Assembly (NCBI RefSeq): GCF_002283365.1
Contig: NZ_MQWD01000001.1
Span: forward strand, 2,341,665 to 2,405,664
Direction of reading: 5' to 3'
DNA length: 64,000 nucleotides
Origin: Rubrivirga marina
GTDB lineage: Bacteria; Bacteroidota; Rhodothermia; Rhodothermales; Rubricoccaceae
Under the pieces are notes generated by a model. That model had not been told where the DNA came from, ran no database searches, and saw only the letters and a program-made list of their open reading frames with translations. The position numbers and the translations under genes are program-made. This document shows positions 18,135 through 27,152 of this stretch, one piece after another (the first letter of the stretch is position 1; the number at the start of each line of letters is the position of its first letter).

Positions 18135-20015
18135 CTACCGGTCGCGCTCGTACATCGACTCCACGAGGTCGGCGTAGTGGGCCTCGATGGCGCGGCGCTT
18201 GAGCTTCATCGTCGGCGTGAGGAGGTCGTTCTCGACCGTGAACGGCTCGGCGACGAACCGGAAGTCGCGGACCTTCTCGTGGCTCGGCGCGGCCCGGTTG
18301 TAGTCGGCGAGCGTCTGCTCGACCGCCGCGCGGAGCTCGGGGGCCGCCAGCAACTCCGCCTCGGTGGACGCGCCGAGGCCGAGGGCCCCCGCCTCCTGCC
18401 GGAGCCCGTCGAGGTCGGGCGCGACGAGCGCCGTGAGGTACGGCCGGCCCTCGCCGACGACCATGAGCTGCGAGACGAGTGGCGAGGTCGAGAGCGTGCT
18501 CTCGATGGGGCCGGGGTAGACGTTCTTCCCGCCGCCCGTCACGATCATGTGCTTGAGCCGGTCGGTGATGCGGAGGTAGCCGCCTTCGAAACGCCCCACG
18601 TCGCCGGTCCGGAACCAGCCGTCGGCGTCGAACGCGGCGGCGCTCTCCTCAGGGCGCTCCCAGTAGCCGGCCATCACGTTCGGTCCCTTGGCGAGGATCT
18701 CGCCTGGCCCCGTCGTCACGTCCGTCGGGTAGTCGTCGCCCTCCACCTCGGCGAGGATCCGGCCGGAGTCGAGCGCGCGGATGGCGACCGTGACGCCCGG
18801 CATCACCCAGCCGACGGTCCCGTAGATCGGCGCGTCGAACGGGTTGGCGGCGAGGACCGGGGCCGTCTCGCTGAGCCCGTAGCCCTCGATGAGGCGGATG
18901 CCGGCGGCCTCGAAGAACGTCCCAATCTCCTCCGGCAACGCGGCTCCGCCGCTGATGGCGAACCGGACGCGCCCGCCCAGCTTCTCGTGGAGCGTCGAGA
19001 ACACGAGCCGATGGGCGAGGGCGTGCTGCGCGCGGAGGGGCGGCCAGATCGTCTTCCCGGCTTTCGTCCGCTGGGCCACCTTGCTCCCGACCTCGACGGC
19101 CCACGCGAACAGGCCACGCTTGACGACCGAGCCCTCGGCCACGGACCGCTGGATCGTCGAGTAGACCCGCTCGAACAGCCGGGGCACCGACACCATCACC
19201 GTCGGACGGACTTCCGGGAGGTTCTTCGAGACGGCGTCGATCGACTCGGCGTAGACGATCTGGCCGCCGGCCGCGAGGATCGTCGTGTAGCCGGCCGTCC
19301 GCTCGAAGGCGTGGCTGAGGGGGAGGAACGAGAGGTGGACGTCGCTCTCGTGGATGTCGTACCGGTCGAGCGCCGCGTGGACGTTCGACATGAGGTTCCG
19401 GTGCGTCATTCGGACGCCCTTCGGGTCGCCGGTCGTGCCGGAGGTGTAGATGAGCGCCGAGAGGTCGTCGGGGCCGACCTCGTCCGAGAGCGCGTCGAGG
19501 TCGAGGGACTGCCGCTCGCCTTCCGAGAGGGCGTCGTCCCAGGTCACGACGGGGACGTCAGGACGGGCCTTCCGCGGCGCGGCCATCGACACGATCGAGC
19601 GGAGGTCGGGGCAGTCGTCGAAGGCGCGGTCGGCCTTGCGGAGCTGGAGGCCGGTCGAGACCACGAGCACGGTCGCGCCGCTGTCGCGGAGGACGTACGC
19701 GACCTGGCTGGCCGGCGTCGTGGTGTAGAGGGCGACGGTCACGGCGCCGAGCTGCTGCGCCGCCATGTCGGCCACGGCCCACTCGGGCCGGTTCTCGCTG
19801 AGGATCGCGACCCGGTCGCCTTTGCCAACGCCTCGGGCGTGGAGGAAGCCGGCGAACGCACGGACCTGCGCGTCGAGGTCGTCCCAGGTGAGGTCGGTCC
19901 ACGCCTTCGTGGCCTTGTCCTTGTGGCCGAGCGCGGCCTTGCCGGTGCCGGCGTAGTGCTCCGCGAGGCGGCGGAGGAGCTGCGGGGCGGTCTCGAACGG
20001 GACGACGGCGGGCAT
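18135..20015 (-). CDS. AMP-dependent long-chain acyl-CoA synthetase
   Basis: The 626-residue enzyme activates a fatty acid with ATP to an acyl-adenylate and then to acyl-CoA. Marks of the adenylate-forming superfamily are Y-T-S-G-T-T-G-D-P-K-G-V (P-loop, near residue 190), the long-chain-specific F-L-P-L-S-H-A-F-E-R, G-Y-G-L-S-E-T, W-F-R-T-G-D and the hinge and Lys region D-R-L-K-H-M-I-V-T-G-G-G-K-N. The size and the L-P-L-S-H-A-F-E-R motif place it with the FadD/FAA1-type rather than acetate enzymes. It is monocistronic as far as can be seen and divergent from the sensor kinase gene at 20254. A predicted role is fatty-acid uptake or degradation. Confidence 0.93.
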   Translation of the reverse strand: MPAVVPFETAPQLLRRLAEHYAGTGKAALGHKDKATKAWTDLTWDDLDAQVRAFAGFLHARGVGKGDRVAILSENRPEWAVADMAAQQLGAVTVALYTTTPASQVAYVLRDSGATVLVVSTGLQLRKADRAFDDCPDLRSIVSMAAPRKARPDVPVVTWDDALSEGERQSLDLDALSDEVGPDDLSALIYTSGTTGDPKGVRMTHRNLMSNVHAALDRYDIHESDVHLSFLPLSHAFERTAGYTTILAAGGQIVYAESIDAVSKNLPEVRPTVMVSVPRLFERVYSTIQRSVAEGSVVKRGLFAWAVEVGSKVAQRTKAGKTIWPPLRAQHALAHRLVFSTLHEKLGGRVRFAISGGAALPEEIGTFFEAAGIRLIEGYGLSETAPVLAANPFDAPIYGTVGWVMPGVTVAIRALDSGRILAEVEGDDYPTDVTTGPGEILAKGPNVMAGYWERPEESAAAFDADGWFRTGDVGRFEGGYLRITDRLKHMIVTGGGKNVYPGPIESTLSTSPLVSQLMVVGEGRPYLTALVAPDLDGLRQEAGALGLGASTEAELLAAPELRAAVEQTLADYNRAAPSHEKVRDFRFVAEPFTVENDLLTPTMKLKRRAIEAHYADLVESMYERDR

Positions 20016-20225
20016 GCGGCGTGCGGTGAGGGCGCCGCAAGCCTACGCACGGCCGCTTCGTCCGTCTCCCGGGTCGAAGCGCGCAGCGACGCGAAACGTG
20101 GCCTCACCCTGCCCCACGACGAGCCGTCGCCCGGTGGAGTCGTCGCTCCCACCGCCGAGGCCCATTCCGCGGAGGGGACGCGCCCGACGACCGGCCCCCG
20201 TGCCGGCCGTTCGGAGGGGGCCGCC

Positions 20226-20233
20226 TACCTTGC
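20226..20233 (+). promoter_or_regulatory. Candidate -7 promoter box of the propeller kinase gene
   Basis: TACCTTGC, 20 bases before the ATG at 20254; the short distance implies a very short leader, common in this lineage. Confidence 0.45.
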
Positions 20234-20253
20234 CCCGGCTCCCGATTCCCGTC

Positions 20254-23088
20254 ATGCGCGCGGTCTGGCTCTTCCTGTTGCTCGGGGCGCCCACGTCGGC
20301 GCCCGCGCAGCCGTGGTCGTTCGAGCGGGTCGGGGACCTCCCGCACAGCACCGTGATGGCGCTCCGGCAGGACGACCGCGGGTTCCTATGGGCCGGGACG
20401 CCGGACGGGCTCACACGGTACGACGGCCGGCGGGTCGCCGTCTTCCGCGCTCGGCCGGGTCAGGCGGGGTCGCTCCCGTCCTCGACCGTCCAGGCCCTCG
20501 CCCTGGATGCGGAAGGCGCGCTCTGGGTCGGGACCCCGGCCGGGGCGTGCCGGCTGGCGGACGAGGCGCACGGCCGCTTCGTGTGTCCCGGCCCCCGGCT
20601 CGACGTGCTCGACCTGTTCGAGGCCGAGGGGACCCTGTGGGCCGTCGATCGCGAAGCGCTGTGGCGGCTTGACGGCGGGTCGTTCCGTCGTGTCCGGGGG
20701 AGCCCCGCGGAGGAGAGCGGGGCCGTCCGCGTGCACGGCGCCCGGGACGGGGCGGTCTGGACGCTCCGGGCGACCGCCGGGAGCCCGACCGTGCGGTGGC
20801 TCCGCTACGACGTCGCGCGGGGGCGCCTCGTGGAGCGGGCGGCCGAGCGAGTCCCGGATCAGGCGGTCGGGATCGTGACGGCGACGGGACGCCTCCTCAC
20901 GGTGCCGGCCGACCGGATCCAAGCGCTCGGGTGGGGGGCCGAGAGGCCGGCGGTCCTCGGCACGGTCTCTACGGCCGTGGCCGAGGACGGTGCGGTCTGG
21001 GTCGGCTCGGGGCGGGGCCTGCTTCGCTGGACGACTGGGGCGGTCGAGGCCGTGCCGCTCCCGGGCGGCTCGCCGCTGAGCCAAGCGGTGCTCGCGATCG
21101 TCGTGGACCGGGCCGGCGCGGTGTGGGTGGGCACGCGGAGCGGCCTGTTCGTCCACGACCCGGCGCGGGCCCGGTTCTCGCACCTCGATCCGTCCGACGT
21201 CGGCGCCGCCGCTCCCGTCATGGCGGCGACGACCTCGACCGACGGGGCGCTCTGGATCGGGACCTTCGGCGGTGGCCTCGTCCGCCAGCGGCCGGGGCGC
21301 CCGCCCGAGGCCGCGCCGGGGGCGCCCGAGGACGCGCTCGTCTGGGCGCTCCGGCCGGCCCCCGACGGCGGCCTCTGGGTCGGGACCGACAACGGCGTGT
21401 GCCGCCGTGACGTCGGAGGGCGCTCGACGTGCCTCCGGGCGCCACTCGCGCGGTCCGACGGGGACGCCTTCGTCTACGCGCTCGAGGGCGACGGGGCGGG
21501 CGGCGTCTGGGCCGCGGGGTCGTCGCTGGTCCGCCTCGACGGGCGCTCGGGCGCGATCGTCCGCCGGGTCGAGACGGAGCCGGTCGGGACGCCGACGGCG
21601 CTCCACCGGGACCGCGGGGGGCGCCTCTGGGTCGCGGTGGAGAAGCGCGGCCTGTGGCGGCTCGATGAGAGGGCCGGCCGGCTCCGGCCCGTCGCGGTCC
21701 CCGCGCTCGCCGCGGCCTCGGTGTGGGCGATCCACGAGGCGGCCGACGGCGCCCTGTGGCTGGGCACGTCGGACGGCCTGCTCCGCCTCGACCCCGAGGC
21801 GGCGCGGGGGGAGGCGCACGCGCCCGGCCTCGGCGGCTCCACCGTTTACGGCGTCGTCCCCGACGGCGACCGTCTCTGGCTGACGACCGCCCGCGGGCTC
21901 GTGCGGTACCGCCCGGCCGACGGCGCGCTCCGCCGGTTCGGGGCCGACGAGGGCGTCCGCAACGTCGAATTCAACCGGCGGGCCGTCCACCGGGCGCCCG
22001 ACGGGCGCGTCCACCTCGGCGGGATGGCCGGCCTGACGACGTTCGACCCCGCGGCGTTCGGCGACGACGGCGCCCTGCCAACGGCCGTCGTGACCCGGCT
22101 CCGGGTCGATGGCCCGGGTGGGACGGAGGTCTATGGAGGGGCGGCGGTCCGCCTCGGGCCGTCGGCGCGGGCGCTCACGTTCGAGGTGGCCGCGCCGCTC
22201 CCGTCGGGCGGCTCGGCGCTCCGCTACGCGTACCGCCTGGGCCCGCTCGACGCCGACTGGGTCGAGATCGAGGGCGAGCCGGTCGTCCGCCTCGCCGGGC
22301 TCCCCCCGGGGGCGTACAGGTTCGAGGCGCGGGCCTCGCGCGGCGACGGCGTGTGGGGCGCGCCGGCCGCGGTCGCCGTCACGCTCGACCCGCCGTGGTA
22401 CCGGACGGGCTGGTTCCGCTTCGTCGCGGCGGCCCTGCTGGCGGCGCTCGTCGTCGGCGCGGTGCAGCTCCGGGTCCGGGCCGTCCGACGCGAGGAGCGG
22501 ATGCGGTGGCGGATCGCGAGCGACCTCCACGACGACGTGGGGAGCCGGTTGGCGTCGGTGGCGCTCCTGGCCGAGCACGTCCGCGACCAGGGCGCCCTCG
22601 ACCCGCCCGAGGCGAGCCAGCTCACCGCCGTCGCCCAGGCCGCGCGGGGGATGGTCGAGAGCCTCCGCGAGATCGTCTGGTTCGTCGACCCGTCGCACGA
22701 GCGGCCGGGGTCGTTCGCCGCGCGCACGCGGGAGGCCGCCGCGTCGCTCGTCGGCCCGCGCGCGACCGTCGAGGCGCCCGACCGGAGCCGGCTCGACGCG
22801 GCCCCGTTGGCCGTCCGCCGCGACGTGTTCCTGATCCTCAAGGAGGCCCTCCACAACGCCGCGAGGCACGCCGGCGGGGCGACGGTCGCGGTGCGGATCG
22901 AGGAGTCGGGCCGGGAGCTCGTGCTGTCCGTCCGCGACGAGGGGCCGGGGTTCGACCCGGCCGCGGCGCGATCGGGTACCGGGCTCCGGAGCCTCCGCCG
23001 CCGCGCCGAGGCCCTCGGCGGCACCCTCGACGTCGCCAGCGCGCCGGGGGAGGGCACGGCCGTCACGCTCCGCGCCCCGCTCCCATGA
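20254..23088 (+). CDS. Two-component sensor kinase with periplasmic beta-propellers and Y_Y_Y domain (HisKA_3 type)
   Basis: This 944-residue protein has a signal peptide, then about 13 propeller repeats of the form G-x-L-W-V/A-G-T (two seven-bladed propellers, residues about 25-600). A Y_Y_Y domain follows (Y-R-L-G-P-L-D-A-D-W-V), then one transmembrane helix around residues 725-745. The HisKA_3 dimerisation domain carries the phospho-acceptor His759 (S-D-L-H-D-D-V-G-S-R-L), and a HATPase domain ends the protein (A-L-H-N-A-A-R-H-A, D-E-G-P-G-F-D, G-T-G-L-R-S-L). It resembles hybrid regulators that sense polysaccharide breakdown products in Bacteroidota, but the output is a separate regulator gene overlapping its stop codon by four bases. 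The start at 20254 precedes the signal sequence. Confidence 0.92.
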   Translation: MRAVWLFLLLGAPTSAPAQPWSFERVGDLPHSTVMALRQDDRGFLWAGTPDGLTRYDGRRVAVFRARPGQAGSLPSSTVQALALDAEGALWVGTPAGACRLADEAHGRFVCPGPRLDVLDLFEAEGTLWAVDREALWRLDGGSFRRVRGSPAEESGAVRVHGARDGAVWTLRATAGSPTVRWLRYDVARGRLVERAAERVPDQAVGIVTATGRLLTVPADRIQALGWGAERPAVLGTVSTAVAEDGAVWVGSGRGLLRWTTGAVEAVPLPGGSPLSQAVLAIVVDRAGAVWVGTRSGLFVHDPARARFSHLDPSDVGAAAPVMAATTSTDGALWIGTFGGGLVRQRPGRPPEAAPGAPEDALVWALRPAPDGGLWVGTDNGVCRRDVGGRSTCLRAPLARSDGDAFVYALEGDGAGGVWAAGSSLVRLDGRSGAIVRRVETEPVGTPTALHRDRGGRLWVAVEKRGLWRLDERAGRLRPVAVPALAAASVWAIHEAADGALWLGTSDGLLRLDPEAARGEAHAPGLGGSTVYGVVPDGDRLWLTTARGLVRYRPADGALRRFGADEGVRNVEFNRRAVHRAPDGRVHLGGMAGLTTFDPAAFGDDGALPTAVVTRLRVDGPGGTEVYGGAAVRLGPSARALTFEVAAPLPSGGSALRYAYRLGPLDADWVEIEGEPVVRLAGLPPGAYRFEARASRGDGVWGAPAAVAVTLDPPWYRTGWFRFVAAALLAALVVGAVQLRVRAVRREERMRWRIASDLHDDVGSRLASVALLAEHVRDQGALDPPEASQLTAVAQAARGMVESLREIVWFVDPSHERPGSFAARTREAAASLVGPRATVEAPDRSRLDAAPLAVRRDVFLILKEALHNAARHAGGATVAVRIEESGRELVLSVRDEGPGFDPAAARSGTGLRSLRRRAEALGGTLDVASAPGEGTAVTLRAPLP

Positions 23089-23798
23089 CCCGAATACCCC
23101 GTTCACGGGAGGCCGCCGCGCGTGCCGCGTGCGATCCTACGCCCGTGCTCGCCCCGGCCACCGTCTGGATCGTCGAGGACGACCCCCTGTACCGGGAGGC
23201 CGTCGCCGTGGTGCTGGCGGACGCCCCCGACGTGATCGCCGTCGAGGCGTTCGAGGCGGTCGAGGACGCGCTCGAGGCGCTCGACGCCGGCGGGGCGCCG
23301 GACGTCGTCCTCACGGACCTCCAACTGCCCGGCCTGAGCGGGCTCGACGGGCTCCGCCAGTTCCGGGCCCGCGCGGCCGGGGCGCACCTCGTGGTCCTGA
23401 CGGTCTTCGAGGACGAGGACCGGATCGTCGAGGCGATCGCGGCCGGCGCGGGCGGGTACCTCCTCAAGCCGTCGTCCGCCGAGGCCATCGCCGAGGCGGT
23501 CCGGACCGCCCGGCGAGGTGGGGCCCCCATCACGCCGCGCATCGCGGCCCGCGTGCTCGACGTGTTCGGCCGGCTCGTCCGCCCCGGCCTCGAGCCCGAC
23601 GACTACGGCCTGACCGACCGCGAGCGCGAGGTGCTCCAACTCCTCGTCGACGGCGCGACGAAGGGGGCCGTCGCCGACGCCCTGTTCCTCAGCCCGCACA
23701 CCGTCGACGTCCACGTCCGCAACATCTACGGGAAGCTCCAGGTCCACTCGCGCGGCGGGGCCGTGGCGAAGGCGCTCCGCGAGGGGCTGGCGACCTGA
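23085..23798 (+). CDS. NarL/FixJ-type response regulator
   Basis: A receiver domain (V-E-D-D-P-L-Y near the N-terminus, phospho-acceptor Asp in V-L-T-D-L-Q-L-P-G, L-T-V-F, and Lys in L-L-K-P-S) is followed by a LuxR-type HTH. The HTH has L-T-D-R-E-R-E-V-L-Q-L-L, K-G-A-V-A-D-A-L-F-L-S and T-V-D-V-H-V-R-N-I-Y-G-K-L. It is the partner of the preceding kinase: its ATG overlaps the kinase TGA (ATGA), indicating translational coupling. From this start it has 237 residues; a GTG at 23145 would give 217 and a more usual N-terminus, and would leave the repeated upstream motif at 23092-23110 outside the coding region. Both remain possible. Confidence 0.92.
   Translation: MTRIPRSREAAARAACDPTPVLAPATVWIVEDDPLYREAVAVVLADAPDVIAVEAFEAVEDALEALDAGGAPDVVLTDLQLPGLSGLDGLRQFRARAAGAHLVVLTVFEDEDRIVEAIAAGAGGYLLKPSSAEAIAEAVRTARRGGAPITPRIAARVLDVFGRLVRPGLEPDDYGLTDREREVLQLLVDGATKGAVADALFLSPHTVDVHVRNIYGKLQVHSRGGAVAKALREGLAT
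23092..23110 (+). promoter_or_regulatory. Repeated upstream motif, copy 1
   Basis: GAATACC then CCGTTCACGGGA. It is very similar to the copies at 23838 and 27081; here it overlaps the first codons of the regulator gene if the ATG at 23085 is used. Confidence 0.4.
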
Positions 23799-23803
23799 CC
23801 CGG

Positions 23804-23828
23804 CCCGCCTCGGCGCCGAGGCCGGGGG
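23804..23828. repeat. GC palindrome after the regulator gene
   Basis: CCCGCCTCGG-CG-CCGAGGCCGGGGG, five bases after the regulator stop. The last pairs are interrupted (GGCC for GGCG). It separates the two-component pair from the beta-helix gene. Confidence 0.65.
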
Positions 23829-23837
23829 AGCGGGCCG

Positions 23838-23856
23838 GAATACCTCGTTCGCGTGA
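23838..23856 (+). promoter_or_regulatory. Repeated upstream motif, copy 2
   Basis: GAATACC then TCGTTCGCGTGA, 70 bases before the ATG of the beta-helix gene. Similarity to copy 1 continues weakly downstream (GCGTGC...CCTACGC...CGTG). Confidence 0.45.
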
Positions 23857-23907
23857 GGAGGGCGGCCAGCGTGCGGCCTACGCTGACCGTGACTCGCCGC
23901 CGCACAC

Positions 23908-26604
23908 ATGGACGCCCCGTCGCTGCGCCTCTCCGTGCCCCCGTTTGGCTCCCGGACCTCTCGCCGATCCCGCTTCTGGCGGTGGGCCGGGACCGTCGTC
24001 GTCGCGGCGTTCGCCGCCGGCGCCTCGTCCCAGATCGTCGTCGACGACGTGGCCGAGCGCTGGGACGACGACCTCTCGGACGGCGTCTGCCGGACGTGCG
24101 CCGAGTACGACGATCAGGGCAACTGTGTCGCCGCCGGAGGGTGCACGCTGTTCGCGGCGATCCAGAACGCGAACCTGACGCCGGGTTCAGAGACCCTCAC
24201 GTTCGCGGTCTCGCCCGTCCCGGTCGTCGAACTCGAGCTCCCCTGGATCGAGTCCCCCCTCATCATCGACGGGACGGTGGGGACGAGCCGGGTCCAGATC
24301 GTCGGGGAGGGCGGTGAGGACGGGCTCCGCGGCCTCCTGTTCGTGGGCGCCCCCGGCTCGGAGGTCCGCAACGTCGACCTGTCGGGGCTCAGCTTCCCCC
24401 TCCAGTTTGACGACAGCCCTGGCGCCCGGGTCCAGGGCTGTGTCCTCCGCGACAACACGGGCAGCGCGATCCTGATGCAGAACTCGGAGGGCGCCGTCAT
24501 CGGAGGCGACCGGAGCGACCCCCATCTTCGCAACGTGATCATCGGCAACCACACGGGGATCTCTCTCCAGGGGGCGGGAGGGCATTCGGTCCTCGGCAAC
24601 CTGATCGGCGTCGACGAGACGGGGCAACCGCGCGGCAACCGGACCGGGATCACGATCGGGGCGGGAGGCGGCGACGGGACCGTCATCGGGAGCGACGACC
24701 CCGACTTCCGCAACGTGATCTCGAACAGCGAGGGCACGGGGGTCAACGTGTCCGGGACCGGCTTGGGCACGAGCGAGCCCGTCCGCGACGTCACGATCCT
24801 GGGCAACTACATCGGGACCGACCCGACCGGCCGGGTCGCCGCGGGGAACGGCCGGGGTATTGTCATCGGGAGGTCTGTGGGGATCGTCGTCGGGAGGCTG
24901 GCGGAGGGCGGGGGCAACCTGATCTCGGGCAACGGCGACGGGATCTGGCTCAACCACCTCGCGGCCAGTGCCACCGTCCAGGGCAACACCGTCGGCCTCG
25001 GCGTCGACGGCGAGCCGGTCCCGAACGAGAACGGCGTGGTGATCCGGGGAGAGGCGGTCCGGAGCCTGGTCTGGTTCAACCTGATCGCGGGCAACCGCGG
25101 CGACGGCGTGGTCGTGACGAAGGTCAACGACCTTGTCCCGGACGACAACGAGATCCGGAACAACGAGATCGGGGGCGACACTCTCCGCGCCGCCGCGCCC
25201 GGAAACGGCGGCGTGGGCGTCCGGATCGTCGACGCCTCCGCGACGACCGTGTCCGAGAACCACATCGAGGCGAACGGGGAGCACGGCGTCGTGGTCGAGG
25301 GGCTCTCGACCAGGACCGTCATCGCCTCGAACCACATCTGGCGGAGCGCGAAGGACGGCGTCCGCATTCGGCCGTTCGAGGACCGCGAGCCGAGCGCGAC
25401 CGTGATCCGGCGCAACGGGATCGGCGTCGACACGACCGGAGCCCGGGACGGGGTGGGCAACGGCGAGTCCGGCGTGCGGGTCCAGGACGTGTCGTCTCAG
25501 ACGGTCGAGAACAACGAGATCGGGAGGAACGCCGAGTATGGGATCGCGCTGGTCGGTGGCGGCGCTCACGAGGTCCGGTTCAACACCATCGGCCTCGACC
25601 GGGACTTCACCCCCGTGCCCAACGGGGAGTCGGGCATCATCGTCGTCAGTTCGGACGACAACATCATCCACGAGAACATGATCGCGGCCAACGCCGAGCA
25701 CGGCGTCCACGTCCGGGCCTCTGAAAATGTTTGGGTCGCGGCGAACGGCTTCCGCTACCCCAACGCGCCCTTCTCCGCGCGCAACGGACGGGTGGACGTG
25801 ATGCTGGATCAGGGGGCGTCCCGGAACCGGATCGGGAACGACCTCGCCTCGGCCCAGACCGAGGGGGGCAACGCGTTCTACGCTGTCGAGGCCGCCGTCG
25901 TCGTCGCGTCCGGCGACCGGAACACACTCTCGGGCAATCAGATGCCCGCCGGTCCCATCGACCTGGGCGACGACGGGATCGACTCATGGGACCCCGGCGA
26001 CGTCGACATTGGGCCCAACCTCTACCAGAACAGCCCGTTCGTCAACGAGGTCGCCGTCTTCCCAGGCTCGGACGGGACGGCCGTCGTGATCGTGAACGGC
26101 GAGCTGATCTCGGCCCCGTCGGCGACGTACCGCGTCGAGGTGTTCTCGGACCGCACGTTCGACCGCCCGACGCTGTACCCACGCGCCGACGCCTACCTGG
26201 GCGCCGTCGAGGTGACCACGGACGCCGACGGAAACGCCGCGTTCGAGTTCATTAGCGAGCCGCTCGCGGGGTTCCCAGAACGGATGTGGGTGAGCGCGAC
26301 GGCGACGGACGCCGACGGCAACACGTCGGAGCTGTCGGGCCTGAACAGCGACGCCGACGCCGTGATCGCGTTCGCGCTCCGCGGGCTGTTCGAGGACCCG
26401 CCCGGCGGGGAGGAACTGGAGCTCCCGTTCGACCTCCGGCAGTGGACGGGCGGCACGCTCCGCGACGTCCAACTCCGGGTCGAGGCCGAGGGCGCCCGGC
26501 TCCTCGGCGCCGAGGCTCCGAGGCTACCTCGCCCATCGAGTGCGAGGGGGAGGTGCCGGTCTGCTCGCTCGGCGACCTCGACGACGAGAGTGGGCGCCGG
26601 CTAA
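23908..26604 (+). CDS. Right-handed parallel beta-helix secreted protein (frameshifted before its T9SS domain)
   Basis: The reading frame gives a signal peptide, a Cys-rich opening with C-T-L-F-A-A-I-Q-N-A-N (a motif found at the start of many beta-helix surface proteins), then about 550 residues of PbH1-type repeats. These repeats contain I-x-G-N, N-x-I-G and G-I-x-I and form a right-handed parallel beta-helix. After residue about 700 there is a beta-sandwich-like region. The helix is typical of carbohydrate-binding or carbohydrate-lyase folds, but no catalytic cluster is evident. The frame runs into an Arg/Ser-rich tail and stops at 26604, while the natural continuation, including a complete T9SS sorting domain, lies in another frame from about 26514 to 27053. 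A one-base loss near 26502-26530 explains this. Confidence 0.8.
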   Translation: MDAPSLRLSVPPFGSRTSRRSRFWRWAGTVVVAAFAAGASSQIVVDDVAERWDDDLSDGVCRTCAEYDDQGNCVAAGGCTLFAAIQNANLTPGSETLTFAVSPVPVVELELPWIESPLIIDGTVGTSRVQIVGEGGEDGLRGLLFVGAPGSEVRNVDLSGLSFPLQFDDSPGARVQGCVLRDNTGSAILMQNSEGAVIGGDRSDPHLRNVIIGNHTGISLQGAGGHSVLGNLIGVDETGQPRGNRTGITIGAGGGDGTVIGSDDPDFRNVISNSEGTGVNVSGTGLGTSEPVRDVTILGNYIGTDPTGRVAAGNGRGIVIGRSVGIVVGRLAEGGGNLISGNGDGIWLNHLAASATVQGNTVGLGVDGEPVPNENGVVIRGEAVRSLVWFNLIAGNRGDGVVVTKVNDLVPDDNEIRNNEIGGDTLRAAAPGNGGVGVRIVDASATTVSENHIEANGEHGVVVEGLSTRTVIASNHIWRSAKDGVRIRPFEDREPSATVIRRNGIGVDTTGARDGVGNGESGVRVQDVSSQTVENNEIGRNAEYGIALVGGGAHEVRFNTIGLDRDFTPVPNGESGIIVVSSDDNIIHENMIAANAEHGVHVRASENVWVAANGFRYPNAPFSARNGRVDVMLDQGASRNRIGNDLASAQTEGGNAFYAVEAAVVVASGDRNTLSGNQMPAGPIDLGDDGIDSWDPGDVDIGPNLYQNSPFVNEVAVFPGSDGTAVVIVNGELISAPSATYRVEVFSDRTFDRPTLYPRADAYLGAVEVTTDADGNAAFEFISEPLAGFPERMWVSATATDADGNTSELSGLNSDADAVIAFALRGLFEDPPGGEELELPFDLRQWTGGTLRDVQLRVEAEGARLLGAEAPRLPRPSSARGRCRSARSATSTTRVGAG

Positions 26605-27053
26605 CGCTCCGGTTCGGGCCCGCCGCGGTCGGTCGCCCGCCGGGCGCGTCGTGGGCCGGCGTCCCGTACGAGATCCGGATCGTCGCGCGCGGGAACCTCG
26701 ACGGTGAGACCATCGAGTCCAACGAGGTTCTGGTCACCGGCGACCTCCCGGTCGAGGGAGAGGAGGCGCCGGCCGAGGCCGCGACCGCCCTCGAGCCGCC
26801 CTACCCGAACCCGTCGCACAACGCGGTGACCGTCCCGTTCCGACTTCGAGAGGCCGGCCCCGTCCGCCTCGTGCTCCTCGACGCGCTGGGCCGGGACGTC
26901 GCGACGCTCGCCGACGGGCCGTTTGGGTCGGGTGCGCACCACGTGCGCGTAGACGCCACCGGGCTCCCGTCCGGCGTCTACGTGGTCCGCCTCTCGGCCG
27001 AGGCCGGCGGGGACGTCGTGACGGCAACCCGACGGCTGTCGGTGGTCCGGTAG
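26514..27053 (+). pseudogene. Displaced 3' part of the beta-helix gene, encoding the T9SS sorting domain
   Basis: This frame continues the protein of the preceding entry: an acidic segment (I-E-C-E-G-E-V-P-V-C), a beta domain with E-I-R-I-V-A-R-G-N-L-D-G, and a full type IX sorting domain (P-Y-P-N-P, L-D-A-L-G-R-D-V, L-P-S-G-V-Y-V-V-R, terminal V-V-R). It has no start codon of its own near the join. Moving from the upstream frame to this one needs one extra base, that is, one base seems missing in the sequence. Either the gene is inactivated or phase-variable, or the assembly lost a base in a GC-rich hairpin. Confidence 0.75.
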
Positions 27054-27080
27054 CCGCCGAGCCGGTCCGCGGACAGGCCG

Positions 27081-27100
27081 GATATACCGCGTTCGCGTGA
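27081..27100 (+). promoter_or_regulatory. Repeated upstream motif, copy 3
   Basis: GATATACC then GCGTTCGCGTGA, 72 bases before the ATG of the GEVED gene; it matches copies 1 and 2 apart from one inserted base near the start. Confidence 0.45.
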
Positions 27101-27152
27101 TGTGGGGGGGCGGGGTGCCGGATAGGTTGCTCGTGACCTGCCCCCTACGGCC

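Noticed and set aside
18177-20672. 831-codon plus-strand frame opposite the acyl-CoA synthetase
   Set aside because: Antisense, Arg/Val/Glu-rich, no start or domain.
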